A stretch of DNA of 45,068 nucleotides from an uncultured Roseiflexus sp. (GTDB lineage: Bacteria > Chloroflexota > Chloroflexia > Chloroflexales > Roseiflexaceae), in contig CALGYB010000107.1 in the NCBI GenBank assembly GCA_937935075.1, positions 1 to 45,068 of the forward strand, written 5' to 3'. Made by a program: the position numbers and the translations under genes. This document shows positions 7,372 through 15,317 of this stretch, piece by piece (the first letter of the stretch is position 1; each line of letters opens with the position of its first letter). The notes under the pieces are model-generated. The model saw only the letters and a list, made by a program, of their open reading frames with translations. It was not told the origin of the DNA and made no database searches.

Positions 7372-8319
7372 ATGGCCATTCAACAGCAGATCGAGCAACC
7401 TGCGGCGCGACCGATGGGCAAGCCCAAATTGGGCAAACTGGCGCGTCGTGAAGAGCGTGAGTTCTATCTGTTCATTTCGCTCTGGATCATTGGTTTCATT
7501 CTGTTCGATGCCGGACCGATCCTGGCGTCGTTTGTCATCAGTTTTACCAACTGGTCGATGATGACGCCGCCCAACTGGACGGGATTGCAGAATTATCAGC
7601 GATTGATTGCCGATCCACTCTTTTATACCGCAATGTGGAATTCGCTCTATTTCGGCATCGGCAGCGTCGGTTTCGGTCTGATCATCTCGTTTTTGCTGGC
7701 ATTGCTACTCAATCAAAAAGTTCTGGGCATTTCGGTCTTTCGCACGATCTTCTATTTACCGTCGGTGGTCAGCGGCATTGCAGTGGCAATTCTGTGGATT
7801 ATGATTTTGCACCAGGATTTCGGGCTGATCAACACGGTGCTCTCCTGGTTCGGCATCAAGGGACCGGGGTGGCTGGTGCAGCCGCAGTGGGCAAAACCGG
7901 CGCTTATCCTGATGAGCCTGTGGGGCGCGGGCGGTTCGATGGTGATCTACCTGGCGGGCTTGCAGAGCGTGCCGCAGCACCTGTACGAAGCCGCATCGAT
8001 CGATGGCGCCGGTCCGTGGATGAAATTCTGGAATGTGACCGTCCCGATGATGTCGCCGGTCATTTTTTATAACCTGATCGTCGGGTTCATTGCGTCGCTC
8101 CAGGGGTTTGTGCTGGTGCTGATCATGACCAACGGCGGCCCGGCGAATGCGACATTGATGTTCGGTCTGTACATCTACCGGGTGGCGTTCCAGTTCTTCC
8201 AGATGGGGTACGCTTCGGCGCTGGCGTGGATTCTGCTCGTCGTCATTATGGTCATTACGGCGCTGCAATTCCTGGGCGCGAAGTACTGGGTGTTCTACGA
8301 GGGCGAGACAGTGCGGTGA
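7372..8319 (+). CDS. Sugar ABC transporter permease, MalF-like
   Basis: A 315-aa inner-membrane protein with about six transmembrane segments. It carries the EAA loop that docks the ATPase (YEAASIDGAGPWMKFWNVTVP). The open frame begins further upstream, but ATG at 7372 is preceded by a G-run ribosome site (7362-7367) and starts the conserved region. A cytoplasmic lead of about 40 residues precedes the first membrane segment. It forms a heterodimer with the next gene product. The ATPase is not in the window; a shared MsmX-type ATPase elsewhere is usual for this class. Confidence 0.93.
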   Translation: MAIQQQIEQPAARPMGKPKLGKLARREEREFYLFISLWIIGFILFDAGPILASFVISFTNWSMMTPPNWTGLQNYQRLIADPLFYTAMWNSLYFGIGSVGFGLIISFLLALLLNQKVLGISVFRTIFYLPSVVSGIAVAILWIMILHQDFGLINTVLSWFGIKGPGWLVQPQWAKPALILMSLWGAGGSMVIYLAGLQSVPQHLYEAASIDGAGPWMKFWNVTVPMMSPVIFYNLIVGFIASLQGFVLVLIMTNGGPANATLMFGLYIYRVAFQFFQMGYASALAWILLVVIMVITALQFLGAKYWVFYEGETVR

Positions 8320-8360
8320 GGGTGGTTGACCCATTGGCGTTCGATGACGAGGGAGTTGTA

Positions 8361-9260
8361 ATGAGTGCCAATCTTCAGCAAAGTACGATAACAACAGCGC
8401 AGGCGCAGCGTCGCCCTTTCCTCGGCATGCGCCATCAGCGGCTGGCGCAGCGGGTGATGGTCTATGCGCTGCTGTTAGCGCTCTCGGTGTTGTTCATCCT
8501 GCCCTTCATGTGGATGGTTTCGACCTCGCTGAAGAACAGCGAGGATGTCTTTACCTATCCGCCGAGTTTCTTTCCAACCACGTTTCTCTGGCAGAACTAT
8601 CCGCGCGGCTGGACGATCCTGCCGTTCAATACGTTCCTCGTCAACTCGCTGATTGTGACGTTCGCCAATGTGATTGGCAACCTGATCTCCTGCTCGCTGG
8701 TAGCGTTCGGGTTTGCGCGCCTGCGCGCCCGCGGGCGGGGCATACTGTTCCTGGCGTTGCTGGCGACTCTCATGATCCCGCGGGAAGTGACCATTGTGCC
8801 GCGCTTTCTGCTCTTCAGCCAGATGGGTCTGGTCAACACCCTCTGGCCCCTGATCCTGCCGGCGTGGTTCGGCTATGCGTTCTTCATCTTTCTGCTGCGC
8901 CAGTTCTTCATGACAATTCCGACCGAACTGGACGACGCGGCGCGCATCGACGGCGCCTCGTCGCTGCGCATCTTCTTCGAGATCATTCTGCCGCTCTCGA
9001 AGCCGGCGCTGGCGACGGTGGCGATCTTTGCCTTTATCGGCAACTGGAGCAACCTGCTCGATCCGTTGATCTACATTCGCTCGCAGGAGCTGTACACTCT
9101 GGCGCTCGGTCTGAACCTGTTCCGCGGGCAAAACTTTACGCAGTTCAACCTGCTCATGGCGGTGTCGATCATTACCCTGATTCCGGTGTTGACGGTTTTC
9201 TTCCTGTCCCAGCGCCTCTTTGTTCAGGGCGTGACCCTGACCGGCATGGGGGGACGGTAA
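8361..9260 (+). CDS. Sugar ABC transporter permease, MalG-like
   Basis: A 299-aa partner of the preceding permease with about six membrane segments. The EAA motif reads ELDDAARIDGASSLRIFFEI followed by ILP. ATG at 8361 has GAGGGA at 8350-8355. The 41-bp gap to the previous gene indicates one transcript. It ends 5 bp from the convergent ParB-like gene, so there is no room for a separate terminator. Confidence 0.93.
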   Translation: MSANLQQSTITTAQAQRRPFLGMRHQRLAQRVMVYALLLALSVLFILPFMWMVSTSLKNSEDVFTYPPSFFPTTFLWQNYPRGWTILPFNTFLVNSLIVTFANVIGNLISCSLVAFGFARLRARGRGILFLALLATLMIPREVTIVPRFLLFSQMGLVNTLWPLILPAWFGYAFFIFLLRQFFMTIPTELDDAARIDGASSLRIFFEIILPLSKPALATVAIFAFIGNWSNLLDPLIYIRSQELYTLALGLNLFRGQNFTQFNLLMAVSIITLIPVLTVFFLSQRLFVQGVTLTGMGGR

Positions 9261-9265
9261 CAGGG

Positions 9266-10342
9266 CTATTCATCCTCAAACACCCAATTCTGCTGGCGCG
9301 CAATCTCGCGCAACGCGCGCGCCAGCGCGTCGATCTGCTTGAGCAACAAGCCGATTTTCATCGGCGCATTCTGGTCCTGACGCACCCATTTGATGAGGTC
9401 GCCTTCGGCGTGCGCCCGAAACAGCCGATCCGTCTCGTCGATCATCTGGTCGAGCGAGCGGATGCGGAAGACGCGCGCTTTGTTCTTCGGCTGATTCTCG
9501 ATCGTCTCGTCGGTGCTATCGGGGAACGCGGCATCGTCATCGGTGTGGTCATCATCCCACAAACCGACGTCGCTCTCATCGTCGGACAGATCGCCGAGTG
9601 CGGCGCCTTTGAGGAGTGGACCGGCGGGCGGGACGGGGATGCTGCTCGCGCCGTGCGGCATGGTCGCCGCCAGATCGACGCCCTGTTGCAGCGCATGGAG
9701 CGCATCGTCGAGCGAGAGACCGGGATTGGCGGCAAAGAAACTGGCCAGGCGGCTGATCTCGGCAGCCGACATACCCTCTTCGACGGCGGCGCGCGCCAGT
9801 TCGATCTGCGTGCGCTCGTTGGGGACGCGCCGCAGATGCTGCGCCTGCGTGACGTTCAGTTCGCCTTTGCGCAGATACTCCTGAATTTCGAGCGGCAGGT
9901 CGAGCAACCCCAGGTAGCGCCGCACGGTGCGCGGCGACAGCCCGACGAGGCGTGCAGTCATTTCATCGAGCGCGCCGTCGTTGTCAATGCCGCGCTCGAT
10001 CGCAAGCTGCTCACGCAATTTCTGGAAGGCGCGCGCCTGTTCGAGGTCGTTCAGGTCGCGCCGTTGCAGATTTTCAGTCAACTGGCGCAGCAACACGCGC
10101 GGGTCGTCCGGGTCGAGCAGCACGCACGGCACCCGTTCCAGCCCCAGTTTCAACGCCGCCAGCCGTCGGCGGTTGCCGTACACCACGCGATAGCGACTGC
10201 GCCCGATGTCGATGACGCCGAGCGGCTGGAGCAACCCATACTCCGCGATAGTCGCTGCAAGCCCATCGATCTCGCCGGGGTCCTCGCGGACGCCCTGCGG
10301 ATCCGGTTCGAGCGCCCGCGGATCGATCCAGAGAAGCTGCAT
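9266..10342 (-). CDS. ParB/Spo0J-like DNA-binding protein, orphan
   Basis: A 358-aa protein. The N-terminal ParB nuclease-like domain has VVYGNRRRLAALKLG, a variant of the CTP-binding GERRxRA box, and LTENLQRRDLNDLEQARAF, matching the usual ENxQRxxLxPxEEA. A helix-turn-helix follows (MTARLVGLSPRTVRRYLGLL). The C-terminal third (about 230-358) is Asp/Glu-rich and then helical, unlike the short dimerisation tail of chromosomal ParB. No parA is adjacent. ATG at 10342 has GGAGG just upstream; a longer open frame above it is ignored. Possible roles: plasmid-type partition relic, Noc-like nucleoid protein, or regulator. Confidence 0.82.
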   Translation of the reverse strand: MQLLWIDPRALEPDPQGVREDPGEIDGLAATIAEYGLLQPLGVIDIGRSRYRVVYGNRRRLAALKLGLERVPCVLLDPDDPRVLLRQLTENLQRRDLNDLEQARAFQKLREQLAIERGIDNDGALDEMTARLVGLSPRTVRRYLGLLDLPLEIQEYLRKGELNVTQAQHLRRVPNERTQIELARAAVEEGMSAAEISRLASFFAANPGLSLDDALHALQQGVDLAATMPHGASSIPVPPAGPLLKGAALGDLSDDESDVGLWDDDHTDDDAAFPDSTDETIENQPKNKARVFRIRSLDQMIDETDRLFRAHAEGDLIKWVRQDQNAPMKIGLLLKQIDALARALREIARQQNWVFEDE

Positions 10343-10521
10343 ATGTCCTCCAACAGGCGGTCTGGCGCCAATGTCGTTCAATCTCACACAAAGGCGTAAA
10401 GGCGTGAAGATAGCGCAAATGCCTTCGACAGCAGACTGCTTCAGCCACGCTGCGCTCCCTGCAAACAACGCCGGTGCGCCTCGCGGGGAGGATGACGCAC
10501 AGTACAGATGTTCGGGGAGGG

Positions 10522-10550
10522 AGTATATCAGATGTTGCGCAGGGCGGCAA
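10522..10550 (-). promoter_or_regulatory. Promoter of the ParB-like gene
   Basis: On the minus strand TTGCCG (10550-10545) and TATACT (10527-10522) are 17 bp apart, giving a leader of about 170 nt. Confidence 0.55.
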
Positions 10551-10559
10551 ATCGTTTCG

Positions 10560-10568
10560 TGCTATAAT
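10560..10568 (+). promoter_or_regulatory. Extended -10 promoter of the FHA-bchD pair
   Basis: TGCTATAAT is an exact extended -10 element, about 100 nt above the FHA gene. No good -35 is visible. It lies back to back with the ParB promoter in the 330-bp divergent spacer; the remaining spacer shows nothing else. Confidence 0.55.
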
Positions 10569-10672
10569 CGCAACTGCGCGCCTTTGCACAACGTCATGTT
10601 CTGTGACCCGAGCATATGCTCATGCTCGTCTCACGAAGGATCAACGTTTGTGCAGCGACATGGAGGCCCCCC

Positions 10673-11419
10673 ATGACCACACGACCGGCGTTGGCGCAGG
10701 AGATCGCCGATGCGCAACGAACGATCAGCGCGCTGACCGAAGAAATCACTGCTACCCGCAGTTATATCAGCGCCAATGAACAGGCGCTCCAGAGCCAGCC
10801 GCCGTCGCTGCGCGCCATCACCGAAGAAGGGCTGGCAAAGGCGCGCGCAAACCTGGCGCGCAAAGAGGCGGAATTGCAGATTGCCCAGCAGACCCTGGCA
10901 AATGCCCAGCGCACCCTGGCGAAGGTCGAGGAGATTGAGCGCAAACAGGGGGAAATCCGCAAACTCGAACAGGACCTGGCGACGATCAATGCGCTCCTTG
11001 AGCGCGCGCGCGGCGAACTCTCCCGCCTCGAAGGCGAATTGCTCGCCATGACCGCTCCGGTCGCGGTTCCTGCGTTTGCCCTGGCGCTGAGTGATGGGCG
11101 ATCCATTCCGCTGCCGACCGACCGCGCTGAGTTGCTGATCGGGTGCCAGGACGCGGCGGACAGTATCTTTCCCGACGTTGACCTCGCGCCTTTCGATGGG
11201 CGCACGAGCGGCGTCAGTCGGCGCCATGCGACTCTGCGCTATGCCGGCGGTCAGTGGACGATCACCGATCTCGGCAGCGCCAATGGGACGTTTGTGAATG
11301 ATAAGGCGCTGACGCCGCATACGCCGACGGTTCTGCCCGAAGGTTCGGTTGTTCGCCTTGGCGCTTTCGTCGTCACCTTTCGCTCGCTGGCGCCGAATAA
11401 AACGGTACGGCTCTCATGA
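10673..11419 (+). CDS. Coiled-coil protein with C-terminal FHA domain
   Basis: A 248-aa cytoplasmic protein. Residues 1-120 are a long heptad-rich coiled coil (many E/Q/A/L, no Pro). Residues about 145-248 form a forkhead-associated domain, with the phosphothreonine-binding signature SRRHATL, then ITDLGSANGTFVN and a final beta strand. ATG at 10673 follows GGAGG (10662-10666). Its stop overlaps the bchD start (ATGA), which implies translational coupling and probably a joint function. FHA domains read phospho-threonine, so a Ser/Thr-kinase signal could reach the chelatase subunit (inference). Confidence 0.88.
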   Translation: MTTRPALAQEIADAQRTISALTEEITATRSYISANEQALQSQPPSLRAITEEGLAKARANLARKEAELQIAQQTLANAQRTLAKVEEIERKQGEIRKLEQDLATINALLERARGELSRLEGELLAMTAPVAVPAFALALSDGRSIPLPTDRAELLIGCQDAADSIFPDVDLAPFDGRTSGVSRRHATLRYAGGQWTITDLGSANGTFVNDKALTPHTPTVLPEGSVVRLGAFVVTFRSLAPNKTVRLS

Positions 11420-13239
11420 CTGCGCTTTCACTCGCTGCACTTGTTGGTCTGGAATTGGCGCAGCAGGCGCTGCTCCTGCTGGCGGTCGAGCCGCGCCTGC
11501 GCGGCATCGCCGTCGGCGCGCCGGCGGGCGCGGGAAAGAGCAGCCTGGCGCGCGGCATGCGCGATCTGCTCTGCACTGGCGAGCGGTCGGTTCCGTTCGT
11601 GGAACTGCCGCTCGGCGTGGACGAAGCCGGATTGCTTGGCGGACTCGACATTGAGGCGACGCTGCGCGCCGGAAGGCGGGTGGCGCGCGCGGGGGCGCTG
11701 GCGCGCGCCGATGGCGGCATTCTCTATGCCGATCAGGTCAATCTGCTGCCCGACGCAATTATCAATCCGCTGATCGCCGCCATCGATACAGGCGAGGTGC
11801 GGCTCGAACGCGAGGGTCTCAGCATTCAGGCGCCGGCGCGCTTCGTTTTCATCGGCTCCTACGACCCCGCCGAAGGTCTGCCGCGCCGTCATCTGCTCGA
11901 CCGGTTAGGGTTGTTGCTGGTGTTGCCGCGCGCGATGAATGAACAGGCGCGCGCCGAGGTGGTGCGGCGCAACCTGGACCCGGCAGCGACGCAGGCGTAT
12001 GCCGACGACCTCGATCTGCTGCGCGGGCTGGTGCAGGCGGCGCGTGAACAGTTGCCGCAGGTGCGGATCGAGGACGAGCAGATCGAACAGTTGGTGGCGA
12101 TGGCGGCGCTCTGCGGCGTTGAGGGGCACCGCGCCGACGCTTTTGCGGTGTATGCCGCCTGTGCTGCGGCAGCCCTCGGCTTGCGCGACCATGTTGAACA
12201 GGAAGACCTGGAACTGGCGGTGCGGCTGGTCATTCTGCCACGCGCGACACGTCTGCCGCCTCCGCCGGAACCGCCGCCGGACGAAGAACCGCCGCCTCCG
12301 CCGCCCCCCTCCGACGCCGAGAGCGATACCGCTGACGCGCCGCCTGAGCCGCCGTCGGAAGATGAGTTGACCATTCCGCCTGAACAGGTGCTCAGCGCGC
12401 TGGCTGCCGAACTGCCGGTCGAACTGGAGCAGTTGCCATTCCGGGCGCTACGCCGTGGGAAGACCGGGTCGCGCGGCACGGTGGCGGGGAAGCGGGGACG
12501 GCACATTCGCAGCATTCCCGGTGATCCGCGACGTGGACGGATCGACGTATCCGCCACGCTACGCGCGGCTGCGCCATTCCAGCCGTTGCGCCGCGCTCAG
12601 GCGGACGCAAACGTTGCGTCCGCCAGGGTGCTGTTGCGCGGCGACGATCTACGCATCAAGCAGTACCGCAGCAAGGCGGGGGCGCTGTTCCTCTTTGCGG
12701 TCGACGCCAGCGGCAGCATGGCGCTGCACCGCATGCGTCAGGCGAAAGGGGCGGTGCATGCGCTTCTTCAGCGAGCGTATGTCCACCGCGACCGTGTGGC
12801 GCTGCTGGCGTTTCGTGGACAAAACGCCGAATTGCTGCTGCCGCCGTCGCAGAGTGTCGAACTCGCGCGCCGCGCCCTCGATCTGCTGCCGACCGGCGGC
12901 GGCACGCCGCTGGCAGCGGCGCTCCTGGCAGCCATCGAGGTGGCGCAGCAGGCGCGCGCGCGCGGCATTATGCAGACGGTGCTGGTGCTACTCACCGATG
13001 GGCGGGCGAATGTCGGGCTGCGCGTCGGGCGCGAAGGGGTTGCCGACGAACTGCAAACCATCGGGCGCGCAGTGGCGGCGGCGGGCATTCAGACGATTGT
13101 GGTCGATACGCAGCGCACCTACCTGAGTCGCGGCGAAGCGCGCAAACTGGCGGAGTGGCTGGATGGCGAGTATGTTTACCTCCCCAATGCCCAGGGTGAA
13201 CAGATCGCCGCGCTGGCGGTTGATCGGGTGGAGCGGTAA
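11416..13239 (+). CDS. bchD: Magnesium chelatase subunit D (BchD)
   Basis: A 607-aa AAA+/VWA protein. The AAA+ part (1-270) has Walker A GAPAGAGKSS (34-43) and GGILYADQVNLL at the Walker B place. An acidic proline-rich linker lies at about 281-315. The VWA domain has the MIDAS sequence DASGSM (about 429-434) and LTDGRANVG. With BchI and BchH it inserts Mg into protoporphyrin IX, the first committed step of bacteriochlorophyll synthesis. The order AAA+, acidic linker, VWA is diagnostic for BchD, and RGRIDVSATLRAAAPFQPLR is typical. The Walker A is better preserved than in many BchD proteins. A 25-bp perfect palindrome interrupts the coding sequence at 12600-12624. Magnesium or cobalt chelatase-like CobT/ChlD relatives are the alternative. 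Confidence 0.85.
   Translation: MTALSLAALVGLELAQQALLLLAVEPRLRGIAVGAPAGAGKSSLARGMRDLLCTGERSVPFVELPLGVDEAGLLGGLDIEATLRAGRRVARAGALARADGGILYADQVNLLPDAIINPLIAAIDTGEVRLEREGLSIQAPARFVFIGSYDPAEGLPRRHLLDRLGLLLVLPRAMNEQARAEVVRRNLDPAATQAYADDLDLLRGLVQAAREQLPQVRIEDEQIEQLVAMAALCGVEGHRADAFAVYAACAAAALGLRDHVEQEDLELAVRLVILPRATRLPPPPEPPPDEEPPPPPPPSDAESDTADAPPEPPSEDELTIPPEQVLSALAAELPVELEQLPFRALRRGKTGSRGTVAGKRGRHIRSIPGDPRRGRIDVSATLRAAAPFQPLRRAQADANVASARVLLRGDDLRIKQYRSKAGALFLFAVDASGSMALHRMRQAKGAVHALLQRAYVHRDRVALLAFRGQNAELLLPPSQSVELARRALDLLPTGGGTPLAAALLAAIEVAQQARARGIMQTVLVLLTDGRANVGLRVGREGVADELQTIGRAVAAAGIQTIVVDTQRTYLSRGEARKLAEWLDGEYVYLPNAQGEQIAALAVDRVER
12600..12624. repeat. Perfect palindrome inside bchD
   Basis: GGCGGACGCAA (12600-12610), loop ACG, TTGCGTCCGCC (12614-12624). 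It encodes a short Ala/Asp/Asn stretch between linker and VWA domain, in frame. Confidence 0.85.
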
Positions 13240-13256
13240 GGCGCGTTTCTTCTGTT

Positions 13257-14612
13257 TTACCTCGCCACAACCGGCAGGAATGCCCTCGGTGTCAGCGGCG
13301 TCAGCGACTCGATGGCGGCAAACACATCGATGCGCGGCTTCGTCAGCCCATTGCGCGTGTCAGTGATCGGTACGCCAGTTGTGACCAGCGCGGCCACGTA
13401 GGCCTCCGGCGTATAACCGGGGCGCGCGCTGCGCAGTAGCGCGAGCGCCCCGGCGACGTGCGGCGCTGCCATTGATGTCCCCGATTTGGGCGCAAACCCG
13501 CCCCCCGGCACAGACGATGTGATCGCCACTCCTGGCGCCAGCAGGGTCAGGAACGACGCGCTGTTCGAGAACGACGCCACCTGCTCCGGCGTTGTCTTGG
13601 TCGTTGCGCCAACGCTGACGACGTTCGACAGACATGCGGGCAGGCTGAGGGCGCTGGCGCTGCCGCCGTTCCCCGAAGAGGCGACAGTGATGATCCCCCG
13701 ATTGCGCAGGACGGCAATGGCAGGTTTCAGGGCGGCGCCAACCCCGCTGCTTTCACACGCCGCAACACTGCCGAACGTTCCCGCGCCCACGCTCAGGTTC
13801 ACCGCTGCCAGCAGCGGGGTGAAGGAGGTTGACGCCAGCCAGTCGAGCGCGCGCAGTTGGTCGGAGACGTAGCTCAATACGCACGGCGAAGGGAGCGAGA
13901 ATGCCGAGCAGTTGGCGATCTTCGAAAAGATCTGCACGGCAATGATCGATGCTCCCGGCGCAACGCCGTCGTTCCCGGCGGCAATCCCGGCGACGTGTGT
14001 GCCGTGGTCGCATCCTGTAAACGCGCAAGATGCCGCTGCGCCAGGACCGATAACCTCGGTTCCTCCGCCGGGGCAAAGTGATGTTGCGCCATCACCGGAA
14101 TTGTTGGTCGAGAAACATGCTTCGGCGACCACGCGCCCGCCAAGAAAGGGGTGCGCGGCATCGACGCCGGTGTCGAGAATGGCAATCGCAACGCCAGAGC
14201 CGGTGGTCTCGGCATGCGCCTGATCGGCGTGGATCAGGGCAGTGCTGCCCGTCAGATGCGGCACAGCCAGCATATCCTCTACGACAGAGGCGACCTGCGG
14301 ATGATCGTCCAGCCGCTCGATTGCAGTGCGTGGCGCTTCCAGCACGATAACCGGAAGCGTGCGCAAACGGGCAACCTCGCGCGCGCCGGCGGCGGTTGCA
14401 GCGGCGACAACATCCTCCTGTGCCTGGGCAATGCCGGGGAGCGCCGTACTTGCATCACCCTCCGCCGCCGGCGCGCGCAGCACGACGATCACCCGCGTGC
14501 TGTCGGCAGACTCTGCTCGCCCCGAAGCGACTGGAAGGATCAGCGCGCCGATCACCAGGAAAACGAGAAGAAGGACCAAACGTGAAGAACGACGAGAGAA
14601 GGCAATTAACAT
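13257..14612 (-). CDS. Secreted subtilisin-like serine protease (S8)
   Basis: A 451-aa preproprotein. Signal peptide residues 1-31 (LVLLLVFLVIGALILPVASG), an inhibitor-I9-like propeptide (about 38-118), then the peptidase. The catalytic triad is visible: Asp147 in AILDTGVDAAHP, His203 in HGTHVAGIAAG, Ser380 in GTSMAAPHVAG. The oxyanion Asn lies in ASSGNGGSA. Cysteine pairs in the 166-237 region may be disulfides, fitting an extracellular enzyme. There is no extra C-terminal domain. It converges with bchD with only 17 bp between stops. ATG at 14612 precedes an obvious signal peptide; the ribosome site is weak. Confidence 0.92.
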   Translation of the reverse strand: MLIAFSRRSSRLVLLLVFLVIGALILPVASGRAESADSTRVIVVLRAPAAEGDASTALPGIAQAQEDVVAAATAAGAREVARLRTLPVIVLEAPRTAIERLDDHPQVASVVEDMLAVPHLTGSTALIHADQAHAETTGSGVAIAILDTGVDAAHPFLGGRVVAEACFSTNNSGDGATSLCPGGGTEVIGPGAAASCAFTGCDHGTHVAGIAAGNDGVAPGASIIAVQIFSKIANCSAFSLPSPCVLSYVSDQLRALDWLASTSFTPLLAAVNLSVGAGTFGSVAACESSGVGAALKPAIAVLRNRGIITVASSGNGGSASALSLPACLSNVVSVGATTKTTPEQVASFSNSASFLTLLAPGVAITSSVPGGGFAPKSGTSMAAPHVAGALALLRSARPGYTPEAYVAALVTTGVPITDTRNGLTKPRIDVFAAIESLTPLTPRAFLPVVAR

Positions 14613-14651
14613 ACGTGCTATACTTTCTCGCGGTTGCTGGCCAGAATGCCG

Positions 14652-14663
14652 GTATCATGATAC
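14652..14663. promoter_or_regulatory. 12-bp perfect palindrome upstream of the subtilase
   Basis: GTATCATGATAC is its own reverse complement and lies 40 bp above the protease start. It could be a regulator site; no other copy was noticed in the window. Confidence 0.3.
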
Positions 14664-14759
14664 ATGAACGTGAGAAACGTGAAGAAGTTGCTCGACCGCG
14701 CGCGTGTTGAAAAAGTTGCTAGCGCGAATAGGATCTGGTCCAACTGGCGATCCGGGATT

Positions 14760-14860
14760 GCAGACGCTCCGCCCGCAGGCAGTCGGGCAGTCCGGGGGCG
14801 CAGGCGTCCCGCCCGCAGGCAGTCGGACGGTCCGGGCGCGCAGGCGTCTCGCCTGCTCCC
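14760..14860. repeat. 40-bp GC-rich tandem repeat
   Basis: The string GCCCGCAGGCAGTCGG occurs at 14771 and 14811, with a diverged third beginning GCCTGC at 14851, giving a 40-bp period. Part of a 700-bp stretch without a gene between the subtilase and the hydrolase. Confidence 0.7.
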
Positions 14861-14975
14861 GGGGTAAAGTCGTGTCGTCTCCCTGTGCTGCCGCCCGATC
14901 CTGCGCGTGTAGCACCCCCTGGCGCGTGACTGACCTGAGTCCGGGCTGTAGCCCGCAGCGACGGGATGGCGTCTG

Positions 14976-15236
14976 ATACTAGCTTGCGGTCAGTCAGACA
15001 AGATGTTCGAGCGCCCGGTTCGCAAGGCGTAACGATCGACAACGCACGTCGGCAGTCGTGGACCCAGACTGCGCATTGGCATCAGCAGCCCCGGCGGGGC
15101 TTTCACTTGCAGTGAGCATGGTCGAACCGCCTGCGGCGAGCAGGGTCGAGCCGCGTCCTCAGCGAGGGCGTTAGCCCGCAGCGCCCCGGTGTCCCGCTGC
15201 GCGCCCTGGTAGGATTGAATGACTGCGCATGAGTAT
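14976..15236 (+). repeat. MITE-like element, copy 1 (complete, 261 bp)
   Basis: The left end ATACTAGCTTGCGGTCAGTCA and the complement of the right end, ATACTCATGCGCAGTCATTCA, form an imperfect terminal inverted repeat. Inside are several hairpins (for example AGCCCCGGCGGGGCT near 15089) and the segment TGCCTGCGGCGAGCAGGGTC-like that recurs in the copies at 32604-32764 and 39323-39563. No open frame is shared. It ends 80 bp before the hydrolase start. Confidence 0.75.
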
Positions 15237-15317
15237 GACCATGTATGCCCGGACCCGGAATGCAGCGTGGCGCCAAGGGTTCGGACGCTGCGAACGACCA
15301 TGGAGAAGGAGTATTCC

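Noticed and set aside
8510-10399. 629-codon plus-strand frame crossing two genes
   Set aside because: It runs out of frame through the second permease and antisense through the ParB-like gene; no recognisable domain.
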